Shown here one piece after another: positions 11,085 through 22,714 of a DNA stretch of 64,000 nucleotides. The position numbers were made by a program, and so were the translations under genes. The notes beneath the pieces are model-generated. The model did no database searches and had not been told where the DNA came from. It saw only the letters and a list, made by a program, of their open reading frames with translations. Source of the DNA: Dromiciops gliroides (lineage: Eukaryota > Chordata > Mammalia > Microbiotheria > Microbiotheriidae); the NCBI RefSeq assembly GCF_019393635.1, contig NC_057866.1, positions 167,770,903-167,834,902 of the forward strand, written 5' to 3'. The stretch's first letter is position 1. Every line of letters begins with the position of its first letter.

Positions 11085-11460
11085 CAAAGAAACTCCAAAG
11101 ACACCAGATGATTAAGGGCCTTGAGTATATGTCATATGAGGATCAGTTGAAGGAGTTGAAGATGAGCAGTATATGGGGACATGTTGGCTTTCTTTAAGTC
11201 TTTTTTGTTGTTATTGCTGAGGCAATCAGGGTTAAGTGACTTGCCCAGGGTCACACATTTAGTAAATGTCTGAGGCCAGATTTGAAGTCAAGTCCTGCTA
11301 ACTCCAGGGCCAGCACTCTATCCACAGTGCCACCTAACTGCCCCACTTTAAGTCTTTAACAGAACAGCATGTGGAACAAGTATTAAACTTAGATAGCCAT
11401 CTGTCAATGGTAGCTTGCTCAAGAATGGGTTGGACTAGATAGGTACCTTCATGCTCCTCA
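11085..11460 (+). repeat. L3/CR1 fragment split by a SINE
   Basis: 'atatgaggatcagttgaagg' on the left and 'gaatgggttggactagatag' on the right are consecutive parts of the L3/CR1 3' region. The SINE at 11201-11344 separates them. Confidence 0.65.
11201..11344 (-). mobile_element. WSINE1-type SINE
   Basis: Reverse copy inserted in the L3/CR1 fragment; a tttaagtcttt duplication is visible on both sides. Confidence 0.9.
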
Positions 11461-11464
11461 CTTG

Positions 11465-12535
11465 CACTCACTCCACAGAGCCAAGCTTGTTGTTTCCACC
11501 TTCACAATATCTCTCACTACCGATTCCATCTCTCCACTCTTGCAGCCCCCACCCTCATGCAAGGTCCTCATCACCCAGGTCTGAACTCTTGTAAAATTGT
11601 CTTCTCATTGGTCTCCTTGCCTCCAGTCTCTCCCCACTCCAGACCAACCAATGTGAACTTCCTAAAGCACAGATGTGATCATGTCACTCCCACTACTCAC
11701 TAAACTCCCTAATGATATTTGTCAAGCACTCGGCACAGAGCCTTGAACGTACATAGCAGGCACTTTATTAATGCTTGCTGCCTTCCCCCACCCCTCTCCC
11801 ATTCCTGCTAGGATCAAATATAAATATATATAAATATAAAAACTTCTGTCTGGTTTATAGTCCTTCATAACCTGACCTCTTCCTGCCTTTCTAGTCTCCT
11901 TATATATTTTTTTGTTTTTGGCAGGGCGATGGGGGCTAAGTGACTTGCCCAGGGTCACACAGCTAATAAGTGTCAAGTGTCTGAGACCGGATTTGAACTC
12001 AGGTCCTCCTGAATCCAGGGCCGGTGCTTTATCCACTGCACCACCTAGCTGCCCCTAGTCTCCTTATACTTTACTCCCCTCCATGTCCTCAGTGATCCAA
12101 CAACATTGGCCTTCTTGCTATTGCTCACACAGGACACTCTGTCTCCCAACTCCATGGTGTTTCATGGGCTGTCCTCCATGTTTGGAATGCCCCTTCCTGC
12201 TCACTACGGCCTCCTGGCTTTCCTGAAGACTCATTTCAAATCTTACCTTCTACTTGTCCTCATTCCCCTCTGAGATTACCTCCCATTTAAACTATCTGTA
12301 TCAATCTCATTTCTATAGAGGGATATCTAACTAGTTATCATCTATCTATATACATACATACATACATACACACATATCATATAAGCATGTAGCTGTTTAC
12401 ACATTGTCTCCCCCATTAAAACACAAGACCCTTTAGGGCAGTAACCATATTTTTGCCTTTCTTTGTGTCCCCCATCACTTAGCACGGAGTCTGGTACATA
12501 GTGTGCTCAATAAATAAAAGCTTCGTTATTGACCA
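11465..12535 (+). repeat. L2 LINE 3' region split by a SINE
   Basis: A long L2 stretch in order: 'catcacccaggtctgaactc', 'cctccagtctctccccactc', 'cacagatgtgatcatgtcac', then 'gttcctagt'-like decay and an end in 'gtgtgctcaataaataaaag'. The SINE at 11905-12054 interrupts it. Confidence 0.75.
11905..12054 (-). mobile_element. WSINE1-type SINE with 14-bp TSD
   Basis: Reverse copy with perfect ctagtctccttata duplications (11891-11904 and 12055-12068), inserted in L2. Confidence 0.95.
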
Positions 12536-12539
12536 ATGT

Positions 12540-13425
12540 TTCTAAGGTGCCTTCCAATCCTGAGTTTCTCAGGCAGGATTTGGAGAAAAGGAATCAACAT
12601 CAGAAACGAACCATCCAGCTGGGTGCCATTGATCTTTAATTGTAATCAGATCATTTTATTCCTACTTGGTGTATATGTGTACCACTTAAGCTTTTTAAAG
12701 AGGAGGGACCTTCGAATTAACAAGTGGGGGAGTGGATGCCTTAGCTTGACCTTGTATCGAGTAGGGAGGGCACAAGCATGGTGTGAGTTCAGCAGACCAA
12801 GGAGGGAGCTCCAAATAAGGGAACATAGTAAAAAGAGAGTCTTTGAAAATTGGCCAGTAGTTATAAATATAAATGACAAATGCCTGAAAGCTGATGTGAG
12901 AATGATTAGTAAAAGCAAGTGGGCCAAGGAGAAGGTTTAAGTGTAACTGAGATTCCTAAATGTAAATTTACTGGATCGGCTCAAAGTCTGCTTGAGAATT
13001 AAAGATAGAAGGCAGCAGGACCAGAGGCCTCTTTTCTCCCTCCTCATTTTTACAATTCATGGACCCTCTTAGAACACACACAAAACAAGAAAGAACCTAA
13101 AGGCAGGAGAAATGGGATGAAGCCAGGACTTATTCAATAAACAGCAAAAGTCACACCGATAAAAGAAGGTGAATAAGAGATGAGGATCTAAAGTCTAGAA
13201 AGCAGAATGTGATACAGAGGAAGGGGGAGGGTGAAAAAGATCATATTCTACTGGGATTACCTCATTTTTTAAAAAAAGGACATAGCAGAAATAGAATCAA
13301 TCCAGAGAGAAACAAGCCAAAAGTCTAATCACTCACAGCTTCCACATAAGGAAATATTTAAATATGTAATGTGATTTTCTTCAAAAAGATAAAATGAGAG
13401 GCAGTTTGGTGAAACAGATTCTGAG
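12540..13425. other. no gene recognised
   Basis: Contains a 134-codon plus-strand ORF (12536-12940) and a 93-codon ORF antisense to it. Neither has a recognisable domain or gene context. I see no known repeat. It is treated as non-coding. Confidence 0.45.
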
Positions 13426-13428
13426 TAC

Positions 13429-13576
13429 TTTTTTTGTTTTGTTTTGTTTTTTGGGGGCAGGGCAATGAGGGTTAAGTGACTTGCCCAGGGTCACAAGTAT
13501 CTGAGGCCAGATTTGAACTCAGGTCCTCCTGAATCCAGGGACACTGCTTTATCCACTGCATCACCTATCTGCCCCC
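13429..13576 (-). mobile_element. WSINE1-type SINE
   Basis: Reverse copy with a slightly shortened middle (part of the cagctagtaagtgtc block is missing). Confidence 0.9.
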
Positions 13577-13734
13577 ATTTTTTTCCTCTCTTAAGAGGGT
13601 TAGGAAGCTATCCCTGGAGATACACTTGACTATATTTCCACTTGTACCTGAATGGCAGCATTGTGTAGTGGAAAGGGCTCAGGGCTCAGTGTCAGAAAAG
13701 CTGAGCTTAAGTACCTGCACCACCTTTTTAAAAA

Positions 13735-14185
13735 ATAGATACTTATGGATATCTTTTCTTTTCAAATGGCCCCCATTTTCCTCCCAAACAGGATTCCAAT
13801 TATAACAAAGAATTTTTTAGACTAGAGCAAAGAGAGAAAGAAAAAATTCAACAAAAGCAAGTAACATAATGAAGAAATCAGATATTGTTTGTATTATTCT
13901 AGACCCATAAACCCTCACCTATACAAAGATACAGGAGGGCAAGTTCTTCTCCTATCTCTTCTTTAGTGCCACTCTTATCCTGAGTAATTTCACAACAATC
14001 AGTTTCCCTTGTCATGTAGCTGGTTTTTTCTAATTACTTTATTTCTGATCATCAGTTCACACAAGCCTTCCAATGCTTCTCTGTAGTCATCTTGTCTGCT
14101 ATGTCTTACAGCACAATAATATTGTTACGTTTATATACTTCAATTTGTGTACCCATTTCTTACAGTTCTTAGCTACTCCAAAAAA
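13735..14185 (-). mobile_element. old L1 3' end
   Basis: Read on the minus strand this has the order of the marsupial L1 tail. It contains 'cttacagcacaataatattg' and 'acccatttcttacagttctt' near the right end, and is more diverged than the copy at 20.7 kb. Confidence 0.6.
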
Positions 14186-14214
14186 GCCAAGCACTAACTC
14201 TTACTAGCTGCATG

Positions 14215-14475
14215 ACCCTGGGCAGCTAGGAGGCACAGTGGACAGGGCTTCAGGCCTAGAGTCAGGAAGACCTGAGTCTTCTGGTCTCAGACCCTTACTA
14301 GCTGTGTGACTCTGGGCAAGCTATTTAACTTCTATTTGTTTCAGTTTTCCCATCTGTAATATGAAGATAATAATGGCACCTACCTCTCAGGTTGTGGTGA
14401 GACTCAAATGAGATATTATTCATAAAGCACTTAGCCCAGTGCCTGGCACTATACAAATGTTAGCTATTTATTGTT
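14215..14475 (+). repeat. THER1/MIR CORE-SINE, near full length
   Basis: tRNA-like head ('gtcaggaagacctgagtctt'), CORE ('tcccatctgtaatatgaaga', 'cctacctctcaggttgtggt') and tail ('gcacttagcccagtgcctgg') are all present in order. Confidence 0.8.
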
Positions 14476-14479
14476 GTTG

Positions 14480-15290
14480 TTGTTGATATTTTAAAAGCTT
14501 CTCATTGCATGTAGCAGTTGCATTACACTGACTAGGGTGCTAATCCAATCAAAGATCTCACTAGAGCCCAATTCACCAGCATTTTGGGGTTGCTGCCAGG
14601 CATTCAGAGCTCCTATAAAAGTAGCAGGGCATACACAGTTCCTCAAGACAGATTCCTGACTGGTTCTGCCTTATTTTGCTATTGTCACCCCCAACTATTT
14701 GCCCCTCCCCCACTTCTGGCATAGGGGATGGTCTTGGCTTTGAAGGCATATACAAACACATGCATACATCCAGGAGGCTGTATTCAATGTCATTTATCTA
14801 AAATAAGCTTTGTAAATTGTTCTGTCACAGAGGTAGCCAAATCCAGATAATTTTTAAAATATAATACAACATAGATAATAGTCATTTGTGGTTTTCTAGG
14901 TCAGTTTATGACTGCAAAAATCCATTTCTGTTTGAGTTTGACACCACTGTTCATCTTTCCTCAAAGCCTCTACTGGGCTTTCACAGAGCCCCAGAGACCT
15001 GATTTCAATGGAAGAGCTATCGAGAGATAATGTTTCCGTTACCTCCAACTGTCAAACGACTTTGTTCAAGACAGAACTAATACCTACTCTCTCTGTTTTG
15101 TCCATAGAGCCCACGTGAGCATTTTGGGCAACTTCAGATAAAAGGATACATTGATAAAGAGAGATAGAAAGAGGAACATTTAGGGGCATTTGTGTATGGA
15201 TACTCATACACAAATTTATTTCAATCCCTCAATGTTCCATGATTTCATAGGTATGGACGCTCCTGCATCTACAACACCTATCTACATGGA
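14480..15290. other. no gene recognised
   Basis: Mixed-composition sequence with no ORF I can support and no recognised repeat. Confidence 0.45.
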
Positions 15291-15294
15291 AGGC

Positions 15295-15480
15295 AGAGTG
15301 GGGCTGTGGTAAAAGCACTAACTTTGGTTTCAGAGAATCGGAGTTCTTATCCGGCCACCTGTGTGATATCGGGCAAATCACTTAGCCTCTCTGGGCCTCA
15401 GTTCTCTCATTTGTGAAATGAAGTCATTGGACTCCATGAGCTCCAGGTTCCCCTCTCACTCTAGATCCACGATCCCTAGA
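15295..15480 (+). repeat. MIR-type SINE
   Basis: 'ggtaaaagcactaactttgg' to 'gatatcgggcaaatcactta' and 'ctgggcctcagttctctcat' follow MIR order, with an alternative tail (ctccatgagctccaggttcc). Confidence 0.65.
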
Positions 15481-15484
15481 AAAT

Positions 15485-16284
15485 AGTCTTGTGATACTAC
15501 ATCCAGCCTAGTAAAGATATTCTCCCAATTTAGAGAGGCTGGACCTTGGACAACAATCACATACATGCATGCATACAGAGTCTGTAGTTGGGTCCTTATT
15601 TGAAGCAATTTCTTCTCTGTAGAAGAAGCTTGGGCTCCAGTGACAAAACCTTAAAGAACTCTGGGTCCCCTCTGTTGTAATGAAGCTTTGAAGTGGGAAT
15701 TTAGTGGAAGATACATCTGTATGTGTAGATAGATAGATAGATAAATAGACAGACAGACAGAAAGACAAATAGATAACTGGGTTCAAAATAAAATACCCCA
15801 TTTTCCCCTATGGAACCGTACAGCTCAACTAGATTCATTAAAATTGTCAGGGCATTGCCTTCTAGCAAAAGATGAGGTACAGGTAATAGGGGGACAAGAG
15901 TCTGAATAAGGTGAAAACACCGATCAATTTCTTGTTTGGTACTGCTAGTGTTTTTGCTCAGATATAAAATATATTAGGTACATCCTTGAAAATGGCCCTC
16001 TTCCCATCCTCCTACCACCTTGTCAGGGTCTAATATTTTAGGGGAAAATGTTAGAGAGAGGCATCTTTCTGGCCTAAGCTGGCCAGCAGATTAACTTATG
16101 CTAAAAGGCTGTCTGCACAAATCTTTCAGCTCTATCATCCCCGTCTTTCTTAGCATATCCCAGACATTACCTTTCTCTGTGAATGACATCTCATTTCATT
16201 CCCAAAGTCTTTTCACCTCCTTTCAGCAAATGAAATTTCTAAGTGAAGGGGACATTCACTGACCCCTTCTGAAAGTGACAAGGA

Positions 16285-16285
<1 letters not shown>
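15485..16285. other. no gene recognised; GATA/GACA repeat inside
   Basis: Holds a short GATA/GACA microsatellite at about 15725-15772. The rest shows no supported gene or repeat. Confidence 0.5.

Positions 16286-16288
<3 letters not shown>

Positions 16289-16369
<81 letters not shown>
16289..16369. repeat. compound (TG)n(AG)n microsatellite
   Basis: Sixteen TG units followed directly by about 24 AG units. Both strands give low-complexity spurious ORFs. Confidence 0.97.
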
Positions 16370-16372
<3 letters not shown>

Positions 16373-16514
16373 TTCCAGACAATAACAACATTCAACGCTT
16401 CATCGATGCTGGATTTCTCCGATGGCCTCCCTTGTATTGGGTCTAAATAGGGCAGTAACTTGAAGTCCCCTGGGTCAAAAACAATTGGTAGTGGGAGCAT
16501 AGAAAAATACAGAG

Positions 16515-16636
16515 TGGATAGAGCATCGGCCCTGGATTCAGGAGGTCCTGAGTTCAAATCCAGCCTCAGACACTTAACACTTACTAGCTGTGTGACCCTG
16601 GGCAATTAACCCTCATTGTCTCACCAAAAACAAAAC

Positions 16637-16682
<46 letters not shown>

Positions 16683-16706
16683 AACAACAACAACAAAAAA
16701 AGAAAA
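16515..16706 (+). mobile_element. 5'-truncated WSINE1 with (CA)n in its tail
   Basis: The insertion begins part-way into the head (tggatagagcatcggccctg) and ends in an A-rich tail containing (CA)n at about 16640-16678. It is flanked by perfect agaaaaatacagag duplications (16501-16514 and 16707-16720), so the truncation was present at integration. Confidence 0.9.
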
Positions 16707-16724
16707 AGAAAAATACAGAGGAAA

Positions 16725-17820
16725 GTATGGCCCCTGGCTACACAGAGGTTGTGGGGAAAAGGAAGGTGAAACCTGAGGGTGGGGGTGGGGGAGATAATCT
16801 TCAAGAATTACCAAGGTAGAGACAGTCTTCATCCGGCCTTGTGACAAGACAATTCCAATTTAGCCCGGCTGGTCCTCAGACTGCAGACATATATAATAAT
16901 GACTACATTGTTGGATCTGCATTCAAAGCTTTCTATGCTTGACAGTTGCCAAAGCCTGTTCCACCTGTATAGCTTACTGGAAGGCTATGTTCTTACCCAG
17001 GCCATCCCCACTGCCACGATGATGAATCAGCTCTGAGCTCAAGTGGGGACTACTCCACAAATGAGCTTTAACATTTGCATTTAAATTGGTCCATGTTGTC
17101 ATGGATCATATGTCATATATGCTAAGGAGGCACCAGGGGTGCTAGTATGAACAACCTAGTAAGCTCATCTCCTGCCAAAGAATCAGACTAGGAAGTTTGG
17201 GTGGAGAGGGCCTCATTTTCCTTAAACCCCTCTGGAGTTTGGTGCACATAAAGCCCCGTGCTCCTAGTGCTGCCGCCTGGGCTGGGGCAGAGTAACATGA
17301 GCCAGATAGCTTTCCAGCCACACCTTGGGCTAAACTTCGAAGTCCCAAAATAATTATGCTTCCCCTGTAACCTCGTGCTATTCTGAATTGTGTGGTATTT
17401 CCATCCCCAATATCATGCTACAGAAGCACGTGTTCAGTCATCCCTAACCTTGCCTTTCCTGGCTAAGACAAATGCTAAGTTTAGGCAGCCATTACAAAAT
17501 AAAAGCCTTCCATCATCACCATCACCATCAAAAAGCATTGTGCTGATTTCTATACATAGCAAACAGAACGGTCATGGGACCTGCCTTCTAAGAGGTTACA
17601 ACTTATCATAGACTGCCTGCCCTGAGTTTGTCACAGAGATGGTTAAAGAGTGACAAGTACATTTAATAAAGCATCCATATTGCATATAGACATTGATTCG
17701 AGAATTTACACGTAGTGAAAATCAGTACTTACAGATTGAACTAGATTTTTTTTATTTAGATGGGGAAAAGTGTGGGGGGGGGAATGCGGGTTAGAAAAAT
17801 TATAATAACATTTTATTTTA
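16725..17820. other. no gene recognised
   Basis: Short ORFs on both strands lack recognisable domains. No known repeat was recognised apart from a short ATC-rich run near 17515. Confidence 0.45.
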
Positions 17821-17825
17821 GCATA

Positions 17826-18335
17826 GTGGGCAGTAGGTAGCATAGTGGATCGAGCACTGGGCCTGGAATCAGGAAGACCTGAGTTCAAATGTGGCCCTCG
17901 GACATTTACTAGCTGTATGACCCTGGGAAAATCACTTAACCTTGTTGGCCTCAGTTTTCAGTTCAGTGGTTTTTCTTTCCTGTCTGACTCTTTGTGACCC
18001 CATTTGTGGTTTTCTTGGCAAGGATACTGGAGTGGTTTGCCATTTCCTTCTCCGGTTCATTTTACAGATGAGGAACTGAGGTAATTCAGTTTCAGAACTA
18101 TTTATGCATTCACAGGGCAGCTAGGTGGCACAATGGATAGAGTGCCAGGTCTACAATCAAGAAGTCAGGGTCACACAGCTTTTAAGTATCTGAGGCCAGA
18201 TTTAAACACAGGTCCTCAGTTTCCTCATCTGTAAAATGAGCTGGAAAAGCTCACTTCACTTTGCATCAGTTCATGTCAAACCATTCCAGTATTTTGCCAA
18301 GAAAACCCACATACAACTGAACAACAAAAAGCCCT
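17826..18335. repeat. mosaic of MIR and inverted tRNA-headed SINEs
   Basis: A plus-strand MIR-like head (17826-17945) is followed by a minus-strand ttgttgttcag-type SINE piece (17950-18090). Next comes a plus-strand SINE head (18118-18165) joined directly to a minus-strand SINE middle (18166-18215), then a plus-strand piece of the longer SINE ending in caacaaaaag. The two outer pieces face each other. Confidence 0.6.
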
Positions 18336-18474
18336 GCAGGTCTTAGCCTATCCCTCTTGGAAGTGACCAGGTTAAGGAATTATTAGGCCACTTTTAAAAT
18401 GAAGAAACTGAGCCCCAAAGAGGGTAAATGACTTGCTCAGGTCACACAGCAAGTAAATAGCAAATTTGACTATT

Positions 18475-18620
18475 GAAGGTCAATTCAATTGAATTCAATA
18501 AGCATTTATTAAGCATCTAATATGAACCACACTAGGTGCTGGGTTTAAAAAAAAACAAAAGTGAGGCTGTGCCTGCCCTCAAGGCATTTCTGTTCTGTAA
18601 GGGACATATATCATGTATCA
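18475..18620 (+). repeat. ancient mammal-wide repeat fragment
   Basis: 'ataagcatttattaagcatc' through 'ctgccctcaaggcatttctg' is a phrase common in old mammalian interspersed repeats. I do not name the family. Confidence 0.5.
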
Positions 18621-18984
18621 AGGTCAGTAAGTACAAAATGTAGCCAAAGTAAATACAAAATAATTGGATGAAGGAGAGTGCTAGTAACTGGGCAGACCAG
18701 GAAAGGTCTTCTGCCTGTAGTCCAATGTTCTCTCCAAACCACCCCACTCGATTTACACTTTGTATCCAAAAACCTGGACACCAGCTTTGGGAAAGGAGGA
18801 GATAAGCAGCTATCTTATTACTTGATGTCACACTAAAAGATAAAATGAGTTGGGGGAACATCCATAATGTGCCCCAGAATAAGAGCTAATGGGCTCCTGC
18901 CATGATAACTTGTGACAGCTGATACTCTGAACAAGGGCAGCAGCAACTGTCAAAAGTACGGTGTGACAGTATCATCAACATTGA

Positions 18985-19442
18985 GTGTTGATCTACTGTG
19001 ATGGACTATATTTTTCTCACCAATGCCATGGTACAGAAGAGTTCCAGGGAACTCATGATAGAAGAGGATCTCCAAATCCAAGAAAAAAAAAAAGAACTGT
19101 GGAGTATAGATGCTGAATGAAACATACTATTTCTTTTGTTTTTGGTGCTGTTGTTTTTTCTATTTTGAGGTTTTTCATCATTGCTCTGATTCTTCTCTTA
19201 TAACATGACTAATGCAGAAATAGGATTAATGTTATTATGTGTATATATATACACACATATATATATACACATATATACATATACATATATATATATAAAA
19301 CCTATATCAGATTACCTGCTGTCTAGGGGAGGGGGGAGGGAGAAAAATCTGAAATTGGAAAGCCTGTATAAACAAAAGTTGAGAACTATCTTTACATGTA
19401 ATGGGAAAAAATACTTTATTAATTTTAAAAAAAGTACTGTAT
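18985..19442 (+). mobile_element. L1 3' UTR with TA/CA block
   Basis: Plus-strand L1 tail: 'acagaagagttccagggaac', 'gaggtttttcatcattgctc', a TA/CA-rich block at 19235-19305, 'acctgctgtctaggggaggg' and 'ctttacatgtaatgggaaaa' before an A-rich end. It is of the same subfamily as the minus-strand fragment at 245-545. Confidence 0.85.
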
Positions 19443-19629
19443 GGAGAGGTTAAAAGAGGATGTATTGGGTCACTGGGCTCAGCATCCAGAACCTATCATT
19501 TCCTGGGGGGTTGGGGGGGGTCTGTGTAAGGTCCCACACATGATTTGTCAGTTATCTTCACAAAAGAATCCCTGGGGAAATCAACAGATTATCCCTTGGC
19601 ACTCTAATGTGAAATATTAGAGAGCTTTT

Positions 19630-19770
19630 GGGGAAAGGGGCAATTGGGGTTAAGTGACTTGCCCAGGGTCACACAGCTAGTAAGTGTCAAGTGTCTGAGG
19701 CTGAATTTGAACTCAGGACCTCCTGAATCCAGGGCCAGTGCTCTATTCACTGTGCCACCTAGCCGTCCCT
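19630..19770 (-). mobile_element. WSINE1-type SINE with TSD
   Basis: Reverse copy flanked by gagagctttt (about 19620-19629 and 19771-19780). Confidence 0.93.
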
Positions 19771-19789
19771 GAGAGCTTTTTTAAGTATA

Positions 19790-20215
19790 CATTCCCTATC
19801 TGACTCCAACCACAGAGTAAAGAAAATATCACTAAGGAATCCTTTCCTTCTCTTCCCCCTCATTCCTGCCTCCATTCATTTGTTCCCTTTTGTTTCCAAT
19901 GCCTCTCCACTCTTCTCTAGGTATGCAAATATTAGCCATCCTTCAAAACCCAGCTCGAGGCCCATGAAGCTATGCCAACCACTCCAGAAGACACTCCTTT
20001 CTACTTCCTCTGACCTCTTATAGAACTAATTGCCTGGACCTTTCATGTGAGCCACAATCATATATTGCCTTGCATGACTTATTTTCTCCTGACCCAATAA
20101 ACCAGAAGATTCCCAAGGTTGCCTGACTGTCTCTCTGATGTTTCTTTATATTCCCCACGAGGTCTAAGTGGTACATAGTAGATACTCAATAAACATGGCT
20201 TGAATGAATGCTGAT
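19790..20215 (+). repeat. L2 LINE 3' end
   Basis: Order matches the L2 tail: 'ccttcaaaacccagctcgag', 'ctacttcctctgacctctta', 'gtagatactcaataaacatg' at the end. Confidence 0.7.
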
Positions 20216-20703
20216 CAATTACTCCCCCACATATGATCACTTTCTTCTGTGTGGCAATGCAAATCAGAAAACACTATTGTGTACAAAGTATTGGGATAGG
20301 AGAGATTTGTTCTCTGCCCTGATGGAGCCTACAATCTATCAGGGAGCTATTTAACAAATACATAGTTAGAATTCAAAATAATAGGTAGCAATTCCTCTGA
20401 CTTCACTCTCCCAGAGTAAGGCTGCCTACACTTCTCCCTCAGGATTCCAGGAATACCCATGAGGTATTGCAAGTATCTTTCTCTAATCTTATCAACTTGA
20501 GTCCCCATTATGGGATATTATTGTTAACTTCCAGTCATTAACACCCCAGTTCCATTTAACCAATTAGCATTCATTAGCTTTTATGCCAGGATAATTATTT
20601 GAAGATATATTCAGAAAAAAAGTACCAGTACCTGGGGGGCACACTCTATTCTCTATTCTCACCTCAGCCCCTCAGGAGAGTCATTTCAGACTTAACAATT
20701 TCT

Positions 20704-21549
20704 TTTTTTTTTTTTTTTGAAGTATATTTTATTTTTCTCCCAATTAAATGTTAAAACAATTTTTGGGTTTTTTTTTTTTAGTGAGGCAATTGGGGTTAAG
20801 TGATTTGCCCAGGGTTACACAGCTAGTAAGTATCAACGGTCTGAGGCCGAATTTGAACTCAGGTCCTCCTGAATCCAGGGCCGGTTCTCTATCCACTGCG
20901 CCACCTAGCTGCCCCTAAAACAATTTTTTGACCTTTTCTTTAAAAAAAAAAAGTTTTGAGTTCCAAATTCTCTCCCTCCTTCCTTCCTTCCCTCCTCCCC
21001 CCCTCCATGATAAGCAATCAGATATAGGTTATACATGTGCAACAATGTAAAACATTTCCATATTAGTAATTTTGTACAGGAAGACTCAAATAAAAGAAAA
21101 AGAATGAAAGAAAGTAAAAAATAGCATGCTTCAGTCAGTGTTTAAACAATATCAGTTCTTTCTCTGGAGGTGGATAGTATGCTTTTATCATTAGTCCTTT
21201 GGGATTTTCTTGGATAATTGTACTGAGAATAGCTAAGTCATTCATAGTTCTTCATCATACAATATTGCTGTCACTGTGTACAACATTCTCCTGGTTCTGT
21301 TCACTTCACTTTGCATCAGTTCATGTAAGTCTTTCCAGGTTTTTCTGAAATCCTATTACTCGTCACTTCTTATAGCACAATAGTATTCCATCACAATCAT
21401 ATACCACAGTTTGTTCAGCCATTCTCCAACTAATGGGCATCCCTCCTTTTCCAATTCTTAGCCACATCAAAAAGAGCTGCTTTAAATATTTTTGTACAAA
21501 TTGGCCCTTTCCACCTTTTTTGATGTCTTTTGGGTATAGACCTAGAAGT
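20704..21549 (-). mobile_element. 5'-truncated L1 with 16-bp TSD
   Basis: Minus-strand L1 3' end of about 850 bp including a SINE, with its poly(A) appearing as poly-T at the left edge. It is flanked by agacttaacaatttct (20688-20703) and agacctaacaatttct (21550-21565), one mismatch. Internal landmarks are 'gataagcaatcagatatagg' and 'ggaggtggatagtatgcttt'. Confidence 0.9.
20766..20915 (-). mobile_element. WSINE1-type SINE inside L1
   Basis: Reverse copy with taaaacaatttt on both sides, inserted near the 3' end of the L1 and therefore younger than it. Confidence 0.93.
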
Positions 21550-21569
21550 AGACCTAACAATTTCTATAT

Positions 21570-22230
21570 AGCATTGGTCCTGCCAAGTTTAATACTTGAA
21601 TGAGCCAGATCTTTGCTTCCATTGGTCTAGGACCTGAAGTTGGCCCCTTGATCCTGAACTATCTGACCATAGAACCTGGCCTTAACTTCCAGAATTCCTG
21701 GTGGCTCATTTTCCTTACTTTTCATACCTCAAGACATTGTAGCCATGTCCAATCTCCTCCATCTAAAATCTGGAATAATAGAGACAAAGAGCAGAAGTCA
21801 GTATTCTGAGGCCACACATATTGGCCTTGGCTGGGGAGGGTCCAAGACTACTCTGCATCTCTTCTCTTATTAAAACATGAAAAGGAATAAAGAAGGTAGA
21901 CCAAGAGAAACAGACCCTGGTTGACCAGTGCCTTTCAAATACACCCCATTTCTAGCTACGCAGCCAATGATCAAGATTCTCACTTTGTCACATGGCTAGC
22001 AGAAGACAGCCATTTATAGAATGTGTGCATGCCCCAAGGCTTTCCAACGTGTTTCCATTACATGTCATCATGACTCTCTGAAAGCAGTCTCTGCAGCTTC
22101 TTCCATGTGCATTATAAGTGCTGAAGAGATGTACAAAAAATGGGAGGAAGGATACCTGCTGACAGGGATCATCAAGGGTCAGCTTTAGGAGATTTTATCA
22201 CAGAAATGACTGGTCCAACAGTAGTTATTG
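21570..22230. other. no gene recognised
   Basis: A 69-codon ORF (21600-21809) has no recognisable feature. No repeat was identified. Confidence 0.45.
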
Positions 22231-22493
22231 AAGTCAATTAAACAAATGCTTCAGAATCTCCTATGTACAAGAAACTGGAAGTACAAAGACTTAACTCTAT
22301 TCTATTAAGGAGCCTACATTTTTGAGGTAGAAAGGGAGTTACCAAATGATTTCAGGAGGGACAGAGCACGAATAACCAAGTGGATCAGAGGAGGCTTCCC
22401 AGAAGTGGTGCTACCCATGGCTTGAAGGAAAGTAATTATTGTAAGAGTCTAAGGTGAGAAGCGAGTACATTCCAGATATAAGAATGGTTTGTG

Positions 22494-22687
22494 GGGGGCA
22501 GCTAGGTGGCACAGTGGATAAGGCACTGGCCCTGGATCAGGAGGACCTGAGTTCAAATTTGACCTCAGACAGTTGACACTTACTAGCTGTGTGACCCTGG
22601 GCAAGTCACTTAACCCCCATTGTCCTGCAAAATAAATAAATAAACAAACAAATAAATAAATAACCTAATGCAACCACCTTAAAAAAA
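22494..22687 (+). mobile_element. WSINE1-type SINE with 13-bp TSD
   Basis: Forward copy with perfect agaatggtttgtg duplications (22481-22493 and 22688-22700). The long tail mixes AAAT units with a non-repetitive ctaatgcaaccacc stretch. Confidence 0.93.
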
Positions 22688-22714
22688 AGAATGGTTTGTG
22701 CAAATGCATGGAGG

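Noticed and set aside
12536-12940. 134-codon ORF on the plus strand
   Set aside because: No recognisable domain, no gene context, and an antisense ORF of similar quality; length alone is not enough in eukaryotic non-coding DNA.
16289-16369. CRISPR-like or tandem array
   Set aside because: It is a simple dinucleotide repeat in a vertebrate genome; no spacers and no associated genes.
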